Of a stretch of DNA of 64,000 nucleotides, positions 43,929 to 54,171 are shown one piece after another. Made by a program: the position numbers and the translations under genes. Source of the DNA: Saprospiraceae bacterium (GTDB lineage: Bacteria; Bacteroidota; Bacteroidia; Chitinophagales; Saprospiraceae). Each line of letters starts with the position of its first letter. The first letter of the stretch is position 1. Under the pieces are notes generated by a model, which saw only the letters and a list, made by a program, of their open reading frames with translations, did no database searches and was not told where the DNA came from. The stretch lies in the NCBI GenBank assembly GCA_016787575.1, contig JAEUUO010000021.1:1-64000 (forward strand), given 5' to 3'.

Positions 43929-44432
43929 ATGACATTTAAGACAGAGGTTTCTACCATTTACAATTGTACATTGGAACGCGCTTTTAAAACACCCATGCTG
44001 TGCGATGTTTCAAAAGTACATACAGGCTATGGAATAATGCCAAAAGTTAGTCATTGTACTATGGATGAAAACTGGGGAATTCCGGGATATTCAAAAAATA
44101 TTTACGTTCAGAAATCACTGACTCAAAAAGGTGGCTTGGCTTCTACGGATAAAGTGTTAGAGCGTATTGAAAACAAATATTGGAGAATAGAAGTTGGAAA
44201 TTTTAAATCCTGGATGTTGGGATTTAATAAATTTGTTGGTGAATGGAACACTACAGCATTGAAACCCAATAAAGTATTGATTGTATATACATATACTTTG
44301 TATGCAGATACAATGTTACTTTATCCATTGAATTGGCTTTTTACTAAAATTTTTTGGAAACGTTATATGAAACATGTATTGGAAAATATCCGGAATATGA
44401 TAGCAAATAATGAACCCTATTTATACAACTAA
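43929..44432 (+). CDS. SRPBCC family protein
   Basis: This 167-aa protein begins MTFKTEVSTIYNCTLERAFKTPMLCDVSKVH. It has a long central strand region (KNIYVQKSLTQKGGLAS, WRIEVGNFKSWMLGFNKFVGEW) and an amphipathic final helix RYMKHVLENIRNMIAN. The layout is that of polyketide-cyclase-like SRPBCC proteins, less typical than the AHSA1 copies. TACATTTG at 43900-43907 is a -7 promoter match 22 bases before the ATG. The DUF4256 gene follows 11 bases after the stop. Confidence 0.82.
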   Translation: MTFKTEVSTIYNCTLERAFKTPMLCDVSKVHTGYGIMPKVSHCTMDENWGIPGYSKNIYVQKSLTQKGGLASTDKVLERIENKYWRIEVGNFKSWMLGFNKFVGEWNTTALKPNKVLIVYTYTLYADTMLLYPLNWLFTKIFWKRYMKHVLENIRNMIANNEPYLYN

Positions 44433-44443
44433 TAGCTTTGAAT

Positions 44444-45016
44444 ATGCCAAAAAAAATAAGTAATAAAACCATTAGTTCAGTTCAAAAAGATGCATTGCTT
44501 AAAATATTAGAAAATCGTTTTTTAAAAAATATGCATCGACACAAAGAAATTGAATGGGAAAAAGTAAAAGCCAAATTACAAAGTCAGCAAGATAAACTAT
44601 GGTCCCTGAATGAAATGGAAGCATCTGAAGGGGAGCCGGATGTTATTGGCTTTGACAAAAATACCGGTGAATTTATTTTTTGTGATTGTTCGACCGAAAG
44701 TCCAAAAGGTCGCAGAAGTTTATGCTACGATCGCGAAGCGCTTGATTCGAGAAAAGAACATAAACCTGTTGACAGTGCAATAGAAGTCGCAGCAGCAATG
44801 GGCATTGAGATTTTATCGGAATTACAATATAGAGATTTGCAAAAATCAGGAACCTACGATACTAAAACTTCAAGTTGGCTCTTAACACCCGAGCCAATAA
44901 GAAAACTAGGAGGTGCGATTTTTGGAGATTTCCGATATGGAACTGTCTTTATTTATCACAATGGCGCTTCATCATATTATGCTGCAAGAGCATTTCGCGG
45001 TTCATTGCGTGTTTAA
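44444..45016 (+). CDS. DUF4256-domain protein
   Basis: This 190-aa protein has the DUF4256 landmarks MEASEGEPDVIGFDKNTGEF, CDCSTESPKGRRSLCYDREAL and YGTVFIYHNGASSYYAARAFRG. The function is unknown. A TTG six bases upstream also keeps the frame, but the ATG at 44444 is preferred. It is probably co-transcribed with the SRPBCC gene. It is the last of the run of accessory genes before the minus-strand tricorn gene. Confidence 0.92.
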   Translation: MPKKISNKTISSVQKDALLKILENRFLKNMHRHKEIEWEKVKAKLQSQQDKLWSLNEMEASEGEPDVIGFDKNTGEFIFCDCSTESPKGRRSLCYDREALDSRKEHKPVDSAIEVAAAMGIEILSELQYRDLQKSGTYDTKTSSWLLTPEPIRKLGGAIFGDFRYGTVFIYHNGASSYYAARAFRGSLRV

Positions 45017-45190
45017 ACGCAATATGTAAAAATGAAATAAAGCATTTTATTTACAATTCCCCTTCAACTTAAGCGATATAAATTAAGGTTTAATTAGCTT
45101 AAATTAATTTTTACTATTAAAAAAAATATACCAATGTAAATGGGAGTGTGTTGTTTGCTTTAAAGCAATGTTACTTACTTACAAACCCTA

Positions 45191-48100
45191 TTACCTGATT
45201 TCCTTTCCTGGAACTTTTGGAATACTATAAGCTTTATTTTTCAATAATTCCTGGATCTCTTGTAATGCCCTTATTAATTGAGCATCTTTTCCATTCGAAA
45301 GTGCAGTTAAATCTTCCATAACTTCAATATCTGGATCAACTCCGTGGCCTTCTTTAAACCAACTGCCGTCGGGATTATACATCCTAAAGGTAGGAGCAGT
45401 AATTCCTCCGCCATCAATCAATCCTGGAACTCCACTGATACCGATCAAACCACCCCAGGTGCGTGCACCAATCAGGGGTCCCAATTTCTTTTTTCTAAAA
45501 TAATCGGGGAAGGCATCTCCCCCAGAACCACTCCATCCATTAATCAGCATCACTTTAGGTCCGAAATGCGCATACGGCGGCCATGGCCAGGATTCACCAT
45601 CCCGAATAGCCCAAAAAGCCAAGGGCTCTCTATTTAATAATTCAATAAAACGATCCGGAATTTGTCCACCGTTATTAAATCGTTCATCAATAATCAATGC
45701 TTTTTTCTGCCATTGAGCATTAAACTGACGTATCAATTCATTTTGACCATCCAATCCTGTACTACGCACATAAATATATCCTACATCACCATTGCTATTT
45801 GTTTCTACCCATTTGCGATTGGATTCAATCCAGGCCAAATGCCTTAAACGGGCTTCACTGCCTATCGTTTGTACAATGATCTTTTTTGCATTTTTCCAAT
45901 CCGGTGTGGTATTGTAGGTAAGCTCGATGGCTTTATTGGCAAGTCCCTGCATAACTGCTGCCGGTTCTTGATTTGTATTCAAGCTCATGCCATTCACAGC
46001 CAAAATATAATCGCCTTCTTTTATTTGCAATCCTACAGCATCCAAAGGAGAGCGCACTTCTGCATCCCAATTTGCTGCACGGATAATGTTTTTTATTTTA
46101 TAAAAATTACCTTCAGCTTGCCAATTAATGCCCAAATAGCCCACATTTTTACGCATCGCCTGTTCCTCATCTCCACCTCCGTTATAGGTATGTGATGCAT
46201 TTAATTCTGCAATCATTTCACCTAATATAAAATTCAATTCTTCACGGGTTGTGACTCCATCAAGCATTTTCAAATAACGTTGTTTTACTTGTTCCCAGTT
46301 GACACCATGCATATCACCGTCATAAAAATAATCCCGTTCCAATCGCCAGGCATCTATCAGCAATTGACGCCATTCTTTCATAGGTTCAATTGCCATTTCC
46401 ATTTCATTTGTACGAATTGGCTTCTCGAATTTCTGATTTTCTTCTGGTTTGATTACAGCAAAAGAACCATTTTTCATTATCAGCATTTTAGAACCATTGG
46501 CACTTAGCATGTAATCTTCAGAATCATCCATGATGGTTTTTTCTTCCCGCTTTTCAATATCATAATACACAGTTGATGCTTTCGTTCCGGAAGTAGCCCC
46601 TGTATTTGGATATTTCTGATAAATTATTTTTCCTTTAACTGCAGCCAGATTTCCATAATTACCCGCTTTTATTGGCAGCAATTCTAAACGGGATTCCATA
46701 TTTGTAAAATCTATTTCAACAGGTAAAACTGAGGGCTTCTTAACCGCAGCAGTATCCTTTCCAGTTGCTTTATTTTTCTTTTTATCCTTTGGGCTGTCAA
46801 CCACTTCGGCTTCTTCTTTTTTAATTTCTACGGTATCGTTTTTAACATATAGCAATGACGGAGTTGATTTCAATAAACTAATCACAGCAATTTGAGTAGA
46901 GTTTGCATAAATAAAGGTATTGTCTATGTCGCTGTATGAAGGTTGAAAGTATTGATTGGTTAATAAATAAAGAAATTTTCCTTCTGGATCAAATACAGGA
47001 CTGTTACATTCATAATAACCACTGGTAATTTGATGGCTTGTTTTTGTTTTCATGTCAAAAATAAAAACTGCATTGTGATAATTATCAAGATCCCGATGGT
47101 ATGCCATCCAGCGACTGTCTGCTGACCAGGAAGCCTTAAAACCAAGCAAGGGACCGTGAGACATACGCATCCCTTTATCAACATCAGTAGTAAGTCCGCT
47201 AACTATATCCAGAATTTTTATGCGCATTGCCTTATCGATAAATGCAATTTTTTTACTATCCGGAGACCAATAAGGCTGGTACCTAAAACCCGGCCCGTAA
47301 TTTGTAATTTTCTTAGTTTCAAATTTACCTTCTGTACTTTGAATCCACAATTCATATTCACCAGATTGGTCACTCCAATATGCAATTGTTTTGCCATCTG
47401 GAGACCATATCGGAGAACGTTCTGCAACACCGCAACTTGAAGTCAGGTTTTTTACAAAGCCATTTTCAGCAGGCAATGAAAATACATCTCCTCTTGCTTC
47501 CACCAATACCCTATTTCCATCCGGTGCAATGAAAACATTCTGAATCAATTTATCTACACTTTCTATTGAATTCTTTAATGCAATTCGATCAGATACAATA
47601 TTGACTTTTACTTCCTTTAATTGCTTGTTATTTAATTGATACAAATACAATTTTCCCTCTGCTTCAAATACAATTTCTTCAGGCCCGATTGATGGAAAAT
47701 GTACGTCGTAATCCTTAAAAAAACTTAATTGACTCCGTGTTTTAGAGTTAATATCGTATTCCCATAGGTTCATTCGTTTTTCCGGACCATTGTCAGACAA
47801 AAAGAAAATTTTAGAACCATGCCACATAGGCAATTCCTCCCCAGCATCAATTTTTGAGGAAATATTTTCGGATGCTTTATTATCTAAATTAAAAAGATAG
47901 ATATCAGCAACATCACCTCCACGGTAACGTTTCCAGGTACGGAATACCTCTGAACGAAATACCATGGCCAATTGCTTGCCATCCGGAGAATAGCTGCCAA
48001 ACTCTCCATAAGGCAAGGCTAATTTTTCCGGAAAACCTCCCTTTCTGGATATTGTATAAAATTGATTGAATCGTTCCTTTTCACTTTCACGTCCCGACGC

Positions 48101-48469
48101 AAATAAAATTTTAGTTCCATCCGGATGCCAGTTGACAACTCGGTCAGTCATGCTGTGATAGGTCAGTCGCTGGGGAACACCTCCTTTGGTTGAAACCAAA
48201 TAAACATCCGTATTTCCATCATAATTTGCAGAAAATGCTATTTCCTTTCCATCCGGTGAAAATTTTGGAAAATTTTCCACTCCGACAGGCGAACTTAATT
48301 TTATTGCTGTTCCACCTGTTTTAGGAACCAGCCACAAATCATTTGAATAACTAAAAACGATTTGATCTTGTGAAACATCCGGAAAGCGAAACAAGCCAGC
48401 GTCGACTTGTGCCTCCATTTGCTGAATTTGAATAACTAAACACAAAATAAGTGATGCAATACGTAGCAT
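45191..48469 (-). CDS. Tricorn-type protease (beta-propeller, PDZ, S41 peptidase)
   Basis: This 1092-aa protein has a signal peptide (about 1-20, ending IQQMEAQ). The N-terminal half contains repeats such as FPKFSPDGKEIAFSANYDG and WSPDGKTIAYWSDQSG, giving two beta-propellers in the tricorn arrangement. A Lys-rich linker follows (around 560-585, KKKNKATGKD), then the core helical domain, a PDZ domain (about 810-900) and an S41-type catalytic domain with nucleophile Ser near residue 980 in NGWSGSGGDAFP. The protein would degrade peptides in the periplasm or outside the cell. Homologues are widespread in Bacteroidota. It is transcribed convergently with DUF4256. Confidence 0.93.
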   Translation of the reverse strand: MLRIASLILCLVIQIQQMEAQVDAGLFRFPDVSQDQIVFSYSNDLWLVPKTGGTAIKLSSPVGVENFPKFSPDGKEIAFSANYDGNTDVYLVSTKGGVPQRLTYHSMTDRVVNWHPDGTKILFASGRESEKERFNQFYTISRKGGFPEKLALPYGEFGSYSPDGKQLAMVFRSEVFRTWKRYRGGDVADIYLFNLDNKASENISSKIDAGEELPMWHGSKIFFLSDNGPEKRMNLWEYDINSKTRSQLSFFKDYDVHFPSIGPEEIVFEAEGKLYLYQLNNKQLKEVKVNIVSDRIALKNSIESVDKLIQNVFIAPDGNRVLVEARGDVFSLPAENGFVKNLTSSCGVAERSPIWSPDGKTIAYWSDQSGEYELWIQSTEGKFETKKITNYGPGFRYQPYWSPDSKKIAFIDKAMRIKILDIVSGLTTDVDKGMRMSHGPLLGFKASWSADSRWMAYHRDLDNYHNAVFIFDMKTKTSHQITSGYYECNSPVFDPEGKFLYLLTNQYFQPSYSDIDNTFIYANSTQIAVISLLKSTPSLLYVKNDTVEIKKEEAEVVDSPKDKKKNKATGKDTAAVKKPSVLPVEIDFTNMESRLELLPIKAGNYGNLAAVKGKIIYQKYPNTGATSGTKASTVYYDIEKREEKTIMDDSEDYMLSANGSKMLIMKNGSFAVIKPEENQKFEKPIRTNEMEMAIEPMKEWRQLLIDAWRLERDYFYDGDMHGVNWEQVKQRYLKMLDGVTTREELNFILGEMIAELNASHTYNGGGDEEQAMRKNVGYLGINWQAEGNFYKIKNIIRAANWDAEVRSPLDAVGLQIKEGDYILAVNGMSLNTNQEPAAVMQGLANKAIELTYNTTPDWKNAKKIIVQTIGSEARLRHLAWIESNRKWVETNSNGDVGYIYVRSTGLDGQNELIRQFNAQWQKKALIIDERFNNGGQIPDRFIELLNREPLAFWAIRDGESWPWPPYAHFGPKVMLINGWSGSGGDAFPDYFRKKKLGPLIGARTWGGLIGISGVPGLIDGGGITAPTFRMYNPDGSWFKEGHGVDPDIEVMEDLTALSNGKDAQLIRALQEIQELLKNKAYSIPKVPGKEIR

Positions 48470-48588
48470 TTAATGAAATTTTAATTTTATTGAATGGGGA
48501 CACAAGATAACTTGAAATCCGATTGCAAAATAGTTTTAACAATTTTTATTTAGTTCATTGCAAAATTAAACCTTCTCGATGCTTCGGT

Positions 48589-49341
48589 CTACAATATTTT
48601 TTGATTTAAAAGGATCATCAATTCATCCTTCTTCTTTGGTGAAATTGCAATAGAAGCGTCATCCGACATGACTGCATAGCCACCATCTGACTTAATAATT
48701 CTTTTAACTTCTTTTAAATTAATCAGGTGCGAATTATGAACTCTAAAAAAACCATGTTCTGAAAGCATCAATTCATACTCCTTTAGATTTTTACTGATCA
48801 TAAGTTTAATCCGATCTTTTAGAAAAAAGTGCGTATAAGGTCCATTTGCTTCTAAATGAATGATGTTCTTAATCGGAACAAATTCAATTCCTTCTATTGT
48901 TGATAAACTGATTGAAAAATCCTCTTGCTTTGTCTGGAGTAAATTTCGCATTAACAGATCCAGTTTCGCTTCAGATTTGTTTTCCTCATTGTCACGAATT
49001 TTAGACACGGCTTGCTTTAGCTCCAAAACATCAATAGGTTTCAACAAATAATCCACCGCTGAGAATTTAATGGCTTTTAGTGCGTAATGATCATACGCTG
49101 TTGTGAAAATTACTTTAAATCTTCGACTTGCCAAGCTTTGCAAAACATCAAAACCAGTTCCAGTCTGCATTTCTATATCGAGAAATAAAATATCCGGATT
49201 TGTATTGGCAATCATCGATATGGATGAAGAAACCTCATGGCTCATTCCAATCACTTGAACATCAGGACAATGATCCTGAATCATGCTTTTAAGTAAATCA
49301 GCACTCAACAATTCATCTTCAACAATCACAGCTTTTAACAT
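48589..49341 (-). CDS. LytTR-family response regulator, likely partner of the divergent propeller kinase
   Basis: This 250-aa protein has a receiver domain with E8-D9 pocket, D55 in FLDIEMQTG and K101 in YLLKPID. A LytTR DNA-binding domain (about 145-250) follows, with HLEANGPYTHFFLKDR and FFRVHNSHLINLKEVKRI. The kinase at 49517 is divergently transcribed across a 175-base gap and belongs to the LytS-type His_kinase family that pairs with LytTR regulators. This gene order is a standard two-component pair. The target genes are unknown; the tricorn gene lies downstream on the same strand, 119 bases away. Confidence 0.92.
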   Translation of the reverse strand: MLKAVIVEDELLSADLLKSMIQDHCPDVQVIGMSHEVSSSISMIANTNPDILFLDIEMQTGTGFDVLQSLASRRFKVIFTTAYDHYALKAIKFSAVDYLLKPIDVLELKQAVSKIRDNEENKSEAKLDLLMRNLLQTKQEDFSISLSTIEGIEFVPIKNIIHLEANGPYTHFFLKDRIKLMISKNLKEYELMLSEHGFFRVHNSHLINLKEVKRIIKSDGGYAVMSDDASIAISPKKKDELMILLNQKIL

Positions 49342-49516
49342 GGGCCCTTCTTTTAATTTCTAATTCCCGAAAACTCAGCTAATTTGAGGCGGATTTTTCA
49401 ATTTTTACCGTCTTTTTATATTCACTTAATACTTATAGCATTATACTTAACCAATGACCAATATGGCTTAATGAAATTCGAATCAAATTAAAATCCAGCT
49501 CCTTACCTTTGGCAGG

Positions 49517-52500
49517 ATGTCTCAACAGATCCGATTGTTTAGTATCCTGTGTTTACTTGTAACAAGTCAATGCATGTGGGCACAGGAAAATTATCAGTAT
49601 GCTCGTATTGGATTGGCTGATGGATTGTCTGATTTAAGAATACAAGATATCATTCAAGACCCTTATGGGTACCTCTGGTTTGCAACCCTGGATGGCTTGA
49701 ATCGGTTTGATGGTTATACGATTACCAACTATTTTGCCGATACTTCTATAAACAGTTTACCCAGTAATTCGATTTACAGCCTTTTTACAGATTCAAAAGG
49801 TGAGTTATGGATAGGAACCGGAAACGGACTGGTAAAATATAATTACAGCAATCAGAATTTTATTCGAATTGATACATTAAGCAGAATGGCCAATACTTTA
49901 ATTCGTATAATTAAAGAAGATCCTGATGGAAACTTGTATGTTGGCGCAAACAATGGTTTGTATCGTCTGAATCGTATAAATGAAAAGTGGGAATCGGTCA
50001 GCAGCTATTTAAAAAGAGGGCAGGAAGTGCAATTGATAAGAGATGTATATTTTATTAATTCTGATCATTTTTTTGTTACCACTGAAAAAAAAGGGTTTTA
50101 TGAAATTGAATTGCACAACAAAACTTGTAATTTAATAACATATGATGATGAACGAGAATATTGCATGCAAGACATATTAATGTACGAAATGGAAGCCATA
50201 AATACAGATGAATTATTAATTTCTTTTCTCACCCTGGGTGTGAATAAATTTAATATGAAAACTCATAAATTTACTTCAATTGCAGGTGTACTTAGTAAGT
50301 CCAATGATGTATCTTGGAATACCGTTCCAAAAATTTATAAAGATCATCAAAATAGATTTTGGATTGCAACAACTCATTATGGCTTATGTGAATATTTAAT
50401 ATCAAAGGACAGCATCATAAGCCATTCAAATTCTGATTTATTGCCTTATGGAATTCAAACAGGATCTATGGTTTGTATCTTTCAGGATAGACAGGATAAT
50501 CTTTGGCTTGGGACCCGCGAACAAGGAGTAATTCGTTTTAATCCAGTAAGGCAATGTGCATTTTTTTACGATCAGGATGACTATCAAAAAGCCAAACTAC
50601 AAAAGTCCCCCATTAATGAACTTTTTCAAATTGACAAACACAATGCATTGATAGGATCTCAAAATGGATTCAGTATATTCAATACCACTAGTAAAACATT
50701 TACGAATTATAAAGGAGAAGCAAAAAACAAACAAAACAATTATCTGAAAAGTATAACTACATTCAATAAAGATTTGCAAGGCAATTATTGGTTAGGTACA
50801 AGCGGACTAGGTATTATGAAATGGAATCCCCGAAATAAAAAAATTGAAGGGTTTAATAGAAAATCAAGCAACACCATGCTTTTTCCTGATGAATTTATTT
50901 TTCAATCCACCACACTATCAGATGGTAACCTGTTTACTTTAGGTCTAGGCCGAATTAGTCTTATTGATATTCCGAAATTACAAACCTATACCTTTCGGAA
51001 TTCTAACAAGCCATTGCTTAATCTTAAGGATATTCAGTTAATGTATACATTAAACAAAGATAATTATATATTACTTAAAGCAAACGGGCTTACATTTCAT
51101 TACAATTATAAGCTGGATACGTTGATAGAATTAGGGAATTATTTAAAAACCGTCTTTCCCCGAATATCGTTAATTAAAATGTCTATCGAAAAAGATAGCA
51201 CCATTTGGTTTGCCAGCAATTTGGGATTAATTAAAATGGATAAAGATAGTTGCCTAAGCATTTTTACATTGGAACAATCAGGACCTCATAAATCTGTTCA
51301 GGGATTCCAAAAAATTGGTAACTACATTTGGATGGCAAACAGCCGTAAACTTGGAAGGTTGGATTTGGAAAACGGTAAAATTGAATTTCTGACTGAGGCA
51401 GATGGGTTTTATCAAAAGCAACTCAATGCACAAAGTTTAATCCAGCTATCAAACGGACTTCTATATATCGGATGCAAGGACGGACTTTATGAAATTCAAG
51501 CAACTAAATTTATTAAACCTAAAATTAATTACCAGGCTCAGTTAATTTCCTTCAATATTTTAAATAAAAAAGCTGTTCAGAATTGTATTTCTAAAAATTG
51601 TAACTACCAACTGAATTACAATGAAAATTATTTTTCATTTCAGCTTAGCGCTTTTCAATATGAAGAAAGCAATGACTTGGAATATGAATATAAATTAGTC
51701 GGTTACGATCTGGATTGGAATCCAATGGGCAAAGATAGGATGGGATTTTATACGAAAGTAAACCATGGAGACTATACACTTCAGTTTCGGGTAAAATCTG
51801 TTTCAGGAGATTGGATTCAAAGCGAACAAACAGTCCAATTGAAAATTCTACCACCGTTTTGGCGTACTAAATTATTCTTGATAGCAATTCTATCAGGAAT
51901 TGCAGGACTTATATATTGGTTCTTTCAATTTAAATTGCAAACCGTTCAAAGAGAAGAGCGCTTGCGATCAGAATTTGAAATTAAAATCCATGAACTGGAA
52001 AACAGTGCATTGAGAACACAAATGAACCCCCATTTTATATTTAATTGTCTAAACACAATCAATGCCTTTGTTCAAAAAAATGATCGCGCCAATGCAGGCT
52101 TAATGATTAGTAAATTTTCGAAACTCATACGCATGATCCTTAATCACTCCAGGGAAAAACGCATTTCGCTCAAAGAAGAATTAGAAGCTCTGGAACTCTA
52201 CATTCAAATTGAGAGTACGCGTTTTGAATCGAAATTTGAATATCAAATTAACATTTCACCTGAAATTTATCCGGAAGCCATCGAGTTCCCTTCATTGATT
52301 ATTCAGCCATTTGTCGAAAATGCCATTTTACATGGTTTGCTTCCGTTGAAAGAGAAAGGATTTTTATCCATTTCAATTAACTTAAAAGACAATCATTTAA
52401 TCTGCAGAATACTTGACAACGGTATCGGCAGGGATGCAGCAAAAAAATTAAGGCCACAACAGAGTCATCAAAAATCACATGGTCTTGAAATTACATTAAA

Positions 52501-52630
52501 GCGAATCGAATTGTATAACCAAGAACACAAATTCTCTGGGACCGTTTTAATTTCAGATCTCAAGGAATCGGATGGCAGTTCTTCAGGAACCTTAATTGAA
52601 ATCCCCATCGCATTAAGTTTGGCATTTTAA
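49517..52630 (+). CDS. Propeller-sensor LytS-type histidine kinase
   Basis: This 1037-aa protein has a signal peptide (about 1-22, CMWAQ) and two seven-bladed Reg_prop propellers in the periplasm (for example GYLWFATLDGLNRFDGYT). A Y_Y_Y domain (about 690-775) precedes one membrane helix (about 785-806). A cytoplasmic His_kinase domain has phospho-acceptor H839 in QMNPHFIFNCLNTINAF, and HATPase has N near 934 in QPFVENAILHGL. The ligand is often a glycan in related proteins; not known here. The partner regulator is divergent. TACCTTTG at 49504-49511 lies only 5 bases before the ATG, so the mRNA may be nearly leaderless. Confidence 0.93.
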   Translation: MSQQIRLFSILCLLVTSQCMWAQENYQYARIGLADGLSDLRIQDIIQDPYGYLWFATLDGLNRFDGYTITNYFADTSINSLPSNSIYSLFTDSKGELWIGTGNGLVKYNYSNQNFIRIDTLSRMANTLIRIIKEDPDGNLYVGANNGLYRLNRINEKWESVSSYLKRGQEVQLIRDVYFINSDHFFVTTEKKGFYEIELHNKTCNLITYDDEREYCMQDILMYEMEAINTDELLISFLTLGVNKFNMKTHKFTSIAGVLSKSNDVSWNTVPKIYKDHQNRFWIATTHYGLCEYLISKDSIISHSNSDLLPYGIQTGSMVCIFQDRQDNLWLGTREQGVIRFNPVRQCAFFYDQDDYQKAKLQKSPINELFQIDKHNALIGSQNGFSIFNTTSKTFTNYKGEAKNKQNNYLKSITTFNKDLQGNYWLGTSGLGIMKWNPRNKKIEGFNRKSSNTMLFPDEFIFQSTTLSDGNLFTLGLGRISLIDIPKLQTYTFRNSNKPLLNLKDIQLMYTLNKDNYILLKANGLTFHYNYKLDTLIELGNYLKTVFPRISLIKMSIEKDSTIWFASNLGLIKMDKDSCLSIFTLEQSGPHKSVQGFQKIGNYIWMANSRKLGRLDLENGKIEFLTEADGFYQKQLNAQSLIQLSNGLLYIGCKDGLYEIQATKFIKPKINYQAQLISFNILNKKAVQNCISKNCNYQLNYNENYFSFQLSAFQYEESNDLEYEYKLVGYDLDWNPMGKDRMGFYTKVNHGDYTLQFRVKSVSGDWIQSEQTVQLKILPPFWRTKLFLIAILSGIAGLIYWFFQFKLQTVQREERLRSEFEIKIHELENSALRTQMNPHFIFNCLNTINAFVQKNDRANAGLMISKFSKLIRMILNHSREKRISLKEELEALELYIQIESTRFESKFEYQINISPEIYPEAIEFPSLIIQPFVENAILHGLLPLKEKGFLSISINLKDNHLICRILDNGIGRDAAKKLRPQQSHQKSHGLEITLKRIELYNQEHKFSGTVLISDLKESDGSSSGTLIEIPIALSLAF

Positions 52631-52934
52631 AATTAGGTTCACGTCAAATTTTTTATTTTTTACAAATTCTTCATGTATTTTAATTTTTTTACATGAATTT
52701 CCATGCCATCCTGTCTGCAAAAATTGTGGACCGATTAAATAGTATACGGCCTTATGAACTGAATTTGTAACAGTTTATACCTTATATTTTTAATTAGGTA
52801 TTAAGGTTTTTCTTAACGCCATTCCTAAAACTAAATTCAGGATTCGTTAATTGAAAATGCAGTTTTGTTAAGTTGCCAAAATGACCTTTATGTATCCATT
52901 TACATTTGTCCCATTAAATTAAATTCAAAAAAAA
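52631..52934. other. Intergenic region with a hairpin and a promoter-like box
   Basis: TTCATGTA (52670-52677) and TACATGAA (52690-52697) form an 8-bp hairpin with a T-rich loop, a weak terminator candidate for the kinase gene. TACATTTG at 52901-52908 is a -7 TAnnTTTG match about 27 bases before the next start; no TTG lies at the right distance. No gene is seen. Confidence 0.5.
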
Positions 52935-54146
52935 ATGGAAATTCAACATTTAAAAAATCTAAAATTACTGATGGGATTATGCTGTTTCTTGTTTTTAATA
53001 GCTTGCCAAAAGGATGAATCTTCTTCAGTAAATTCTTCAGATCCCGTTTCACTGGTTGGCCGGGATAATGGAGCGATAGCTCTTTATACCCTAAATGTAG
53101 ATAAATTTGCAACTGGTATTGAAAACGCATTCAATGGAAAAGTTTCAGGACTTGGCTACACCATTTTTCACAACAATCAGGTTTATTACAAAGGCACAGG
53201 AGGTCTTGGTTGGCTGAGAAGACCAATCGATGGACCGCAACGAGCACACAGTGCGAATCAAAGACAAGGACTTGCAAGTACTACAAAATATGCTACCGCC
53301 ATCCTGGTTGCTAAAATACTGGAACGCAATGGCAAAACACTCGATGAAAAAATTTATAAGTATCTACCTAGTAATTGGAATCCAGATGTAAATTTTAAAA
53401 ATTTAAGTTTTCGTCAACTCTTAGCACATAAAGCAGGACTGCTAAAATATGGCAATCAATATGCTCACATGAAAAAAACAGTTGAAGGAGGTATTAACAA
53501 CATTCAAGTTGCATTTGGTACACGTGTTTATGATAATATTAATTACTTTTTACCCCATTACCTCGTTGCTTACATGATTGGTAAGCTTGAAAATCCCAAT
53601 GTATTAAGTCAATTAAAAAATGCAGAGAAAGATACTAACGCTTTAAAGGAAATTCTTGCTTATAATTTTAGAGCATATATGAGAGCCTATGTTTTTAAAC
53701 CCAGTGGATTAACGTATTGGGATCGTGTAGATTTTCAACCCTGGGATAATTATGGGCCCATTCCATTTACTCAAGGTTGCAAATATTATGCAACTGCGAA
53801 TCTTAATGAAAAAGGAAGCGATCCAAATCAGAAGTTTTATGAATCTGGTCCAGGAGGATTATACATAAGTGCAATTGAATATGCAACCATGATCAATGCA
53901 ACAGCAAATGGAAAAATAATTTCAAAGAATTTATACGCTACCATGAAAAAGGAATTACTTGGATTTGATTGGGCGCTTTCAGGAAAATACGGACCGTATT
54001 ATGCTAAAAATGGCAGTGCCCGTTCGGAAGAAATGCTAATAGATTTTGGAGGAACCCAAGTAATAGTTATCTCAAATTGCACATACAGTAATCTAGCAGA
54101 ATCACCATCGCTTATTACAAATGCATTTGATGCCGCTACTAACTAA
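52935..54146 (+). CDS. Serine hydrolase / beta-lactamase-related lipoprotein
   Basis: This 403-aa protein has a lipoprotein signal (FLFLIAC, Cys24). It belongs to the class C beta-lactamase/penicillin-binding-protein-like fold: S115-T-T-K118 in GLASTTKYAT is the S-x-x-K motif, and NLSFRQLLAHKAGLLKYG is a conserved helix of the esterase/peptidase group. The third motif near the end is less clear. Peptidase, esterase or D-amino-acid activity is possible; antibiotic hydrolysis is less so. It is the first of four closely spaced genes (gaps of 8-25 bases) encoding exported products. Confidence 0.85.
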   Translation: MEIQHLKNLKLLMGLCCFLFLIACQKDESSSVNSSDPVSLVGRDNGAIALYTLNVDKFATGIENAFNGKVSGLGYTIFHNNQVYYKGTGGLGWLRRPIDGPQRAHSANQRQGLASTTKYATAILVAKILERNGKTLDEKIYKYLPSNWNPDVNFKNLSFRQLLAHKAGLLKYGNQYAHMKKTVEGGINNIQVAFGTRVYDNINYFLPHYLVAYMIGKLENPNVLSQLKNAEKDTNALKEILAYNFRAYMRAYVFKPSGLTYWDRVDFQPWDNYGPIPFTQGCKYYATANLNEKGSDPNQKFYESGPGGLYISAIEYATMINATANGKIISKNLYATMKKELLGFDWALSGKYGPYYAKNGSARSEEMLIDFGGTQVIVISNCTYSNLAESPSLITNAFDAATN

Positions 54147-54171
54147 TTGTTTAAAAATAAATTGAATTAAT

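Noticed and set aside
45344..47440. Several plus-strand frames of 60-108 codons opposite the tricorn gene
   Set aside because: They lie wholly within a well-supported 1092-aa coding sequence on the other strand and encode nothing recognisable.
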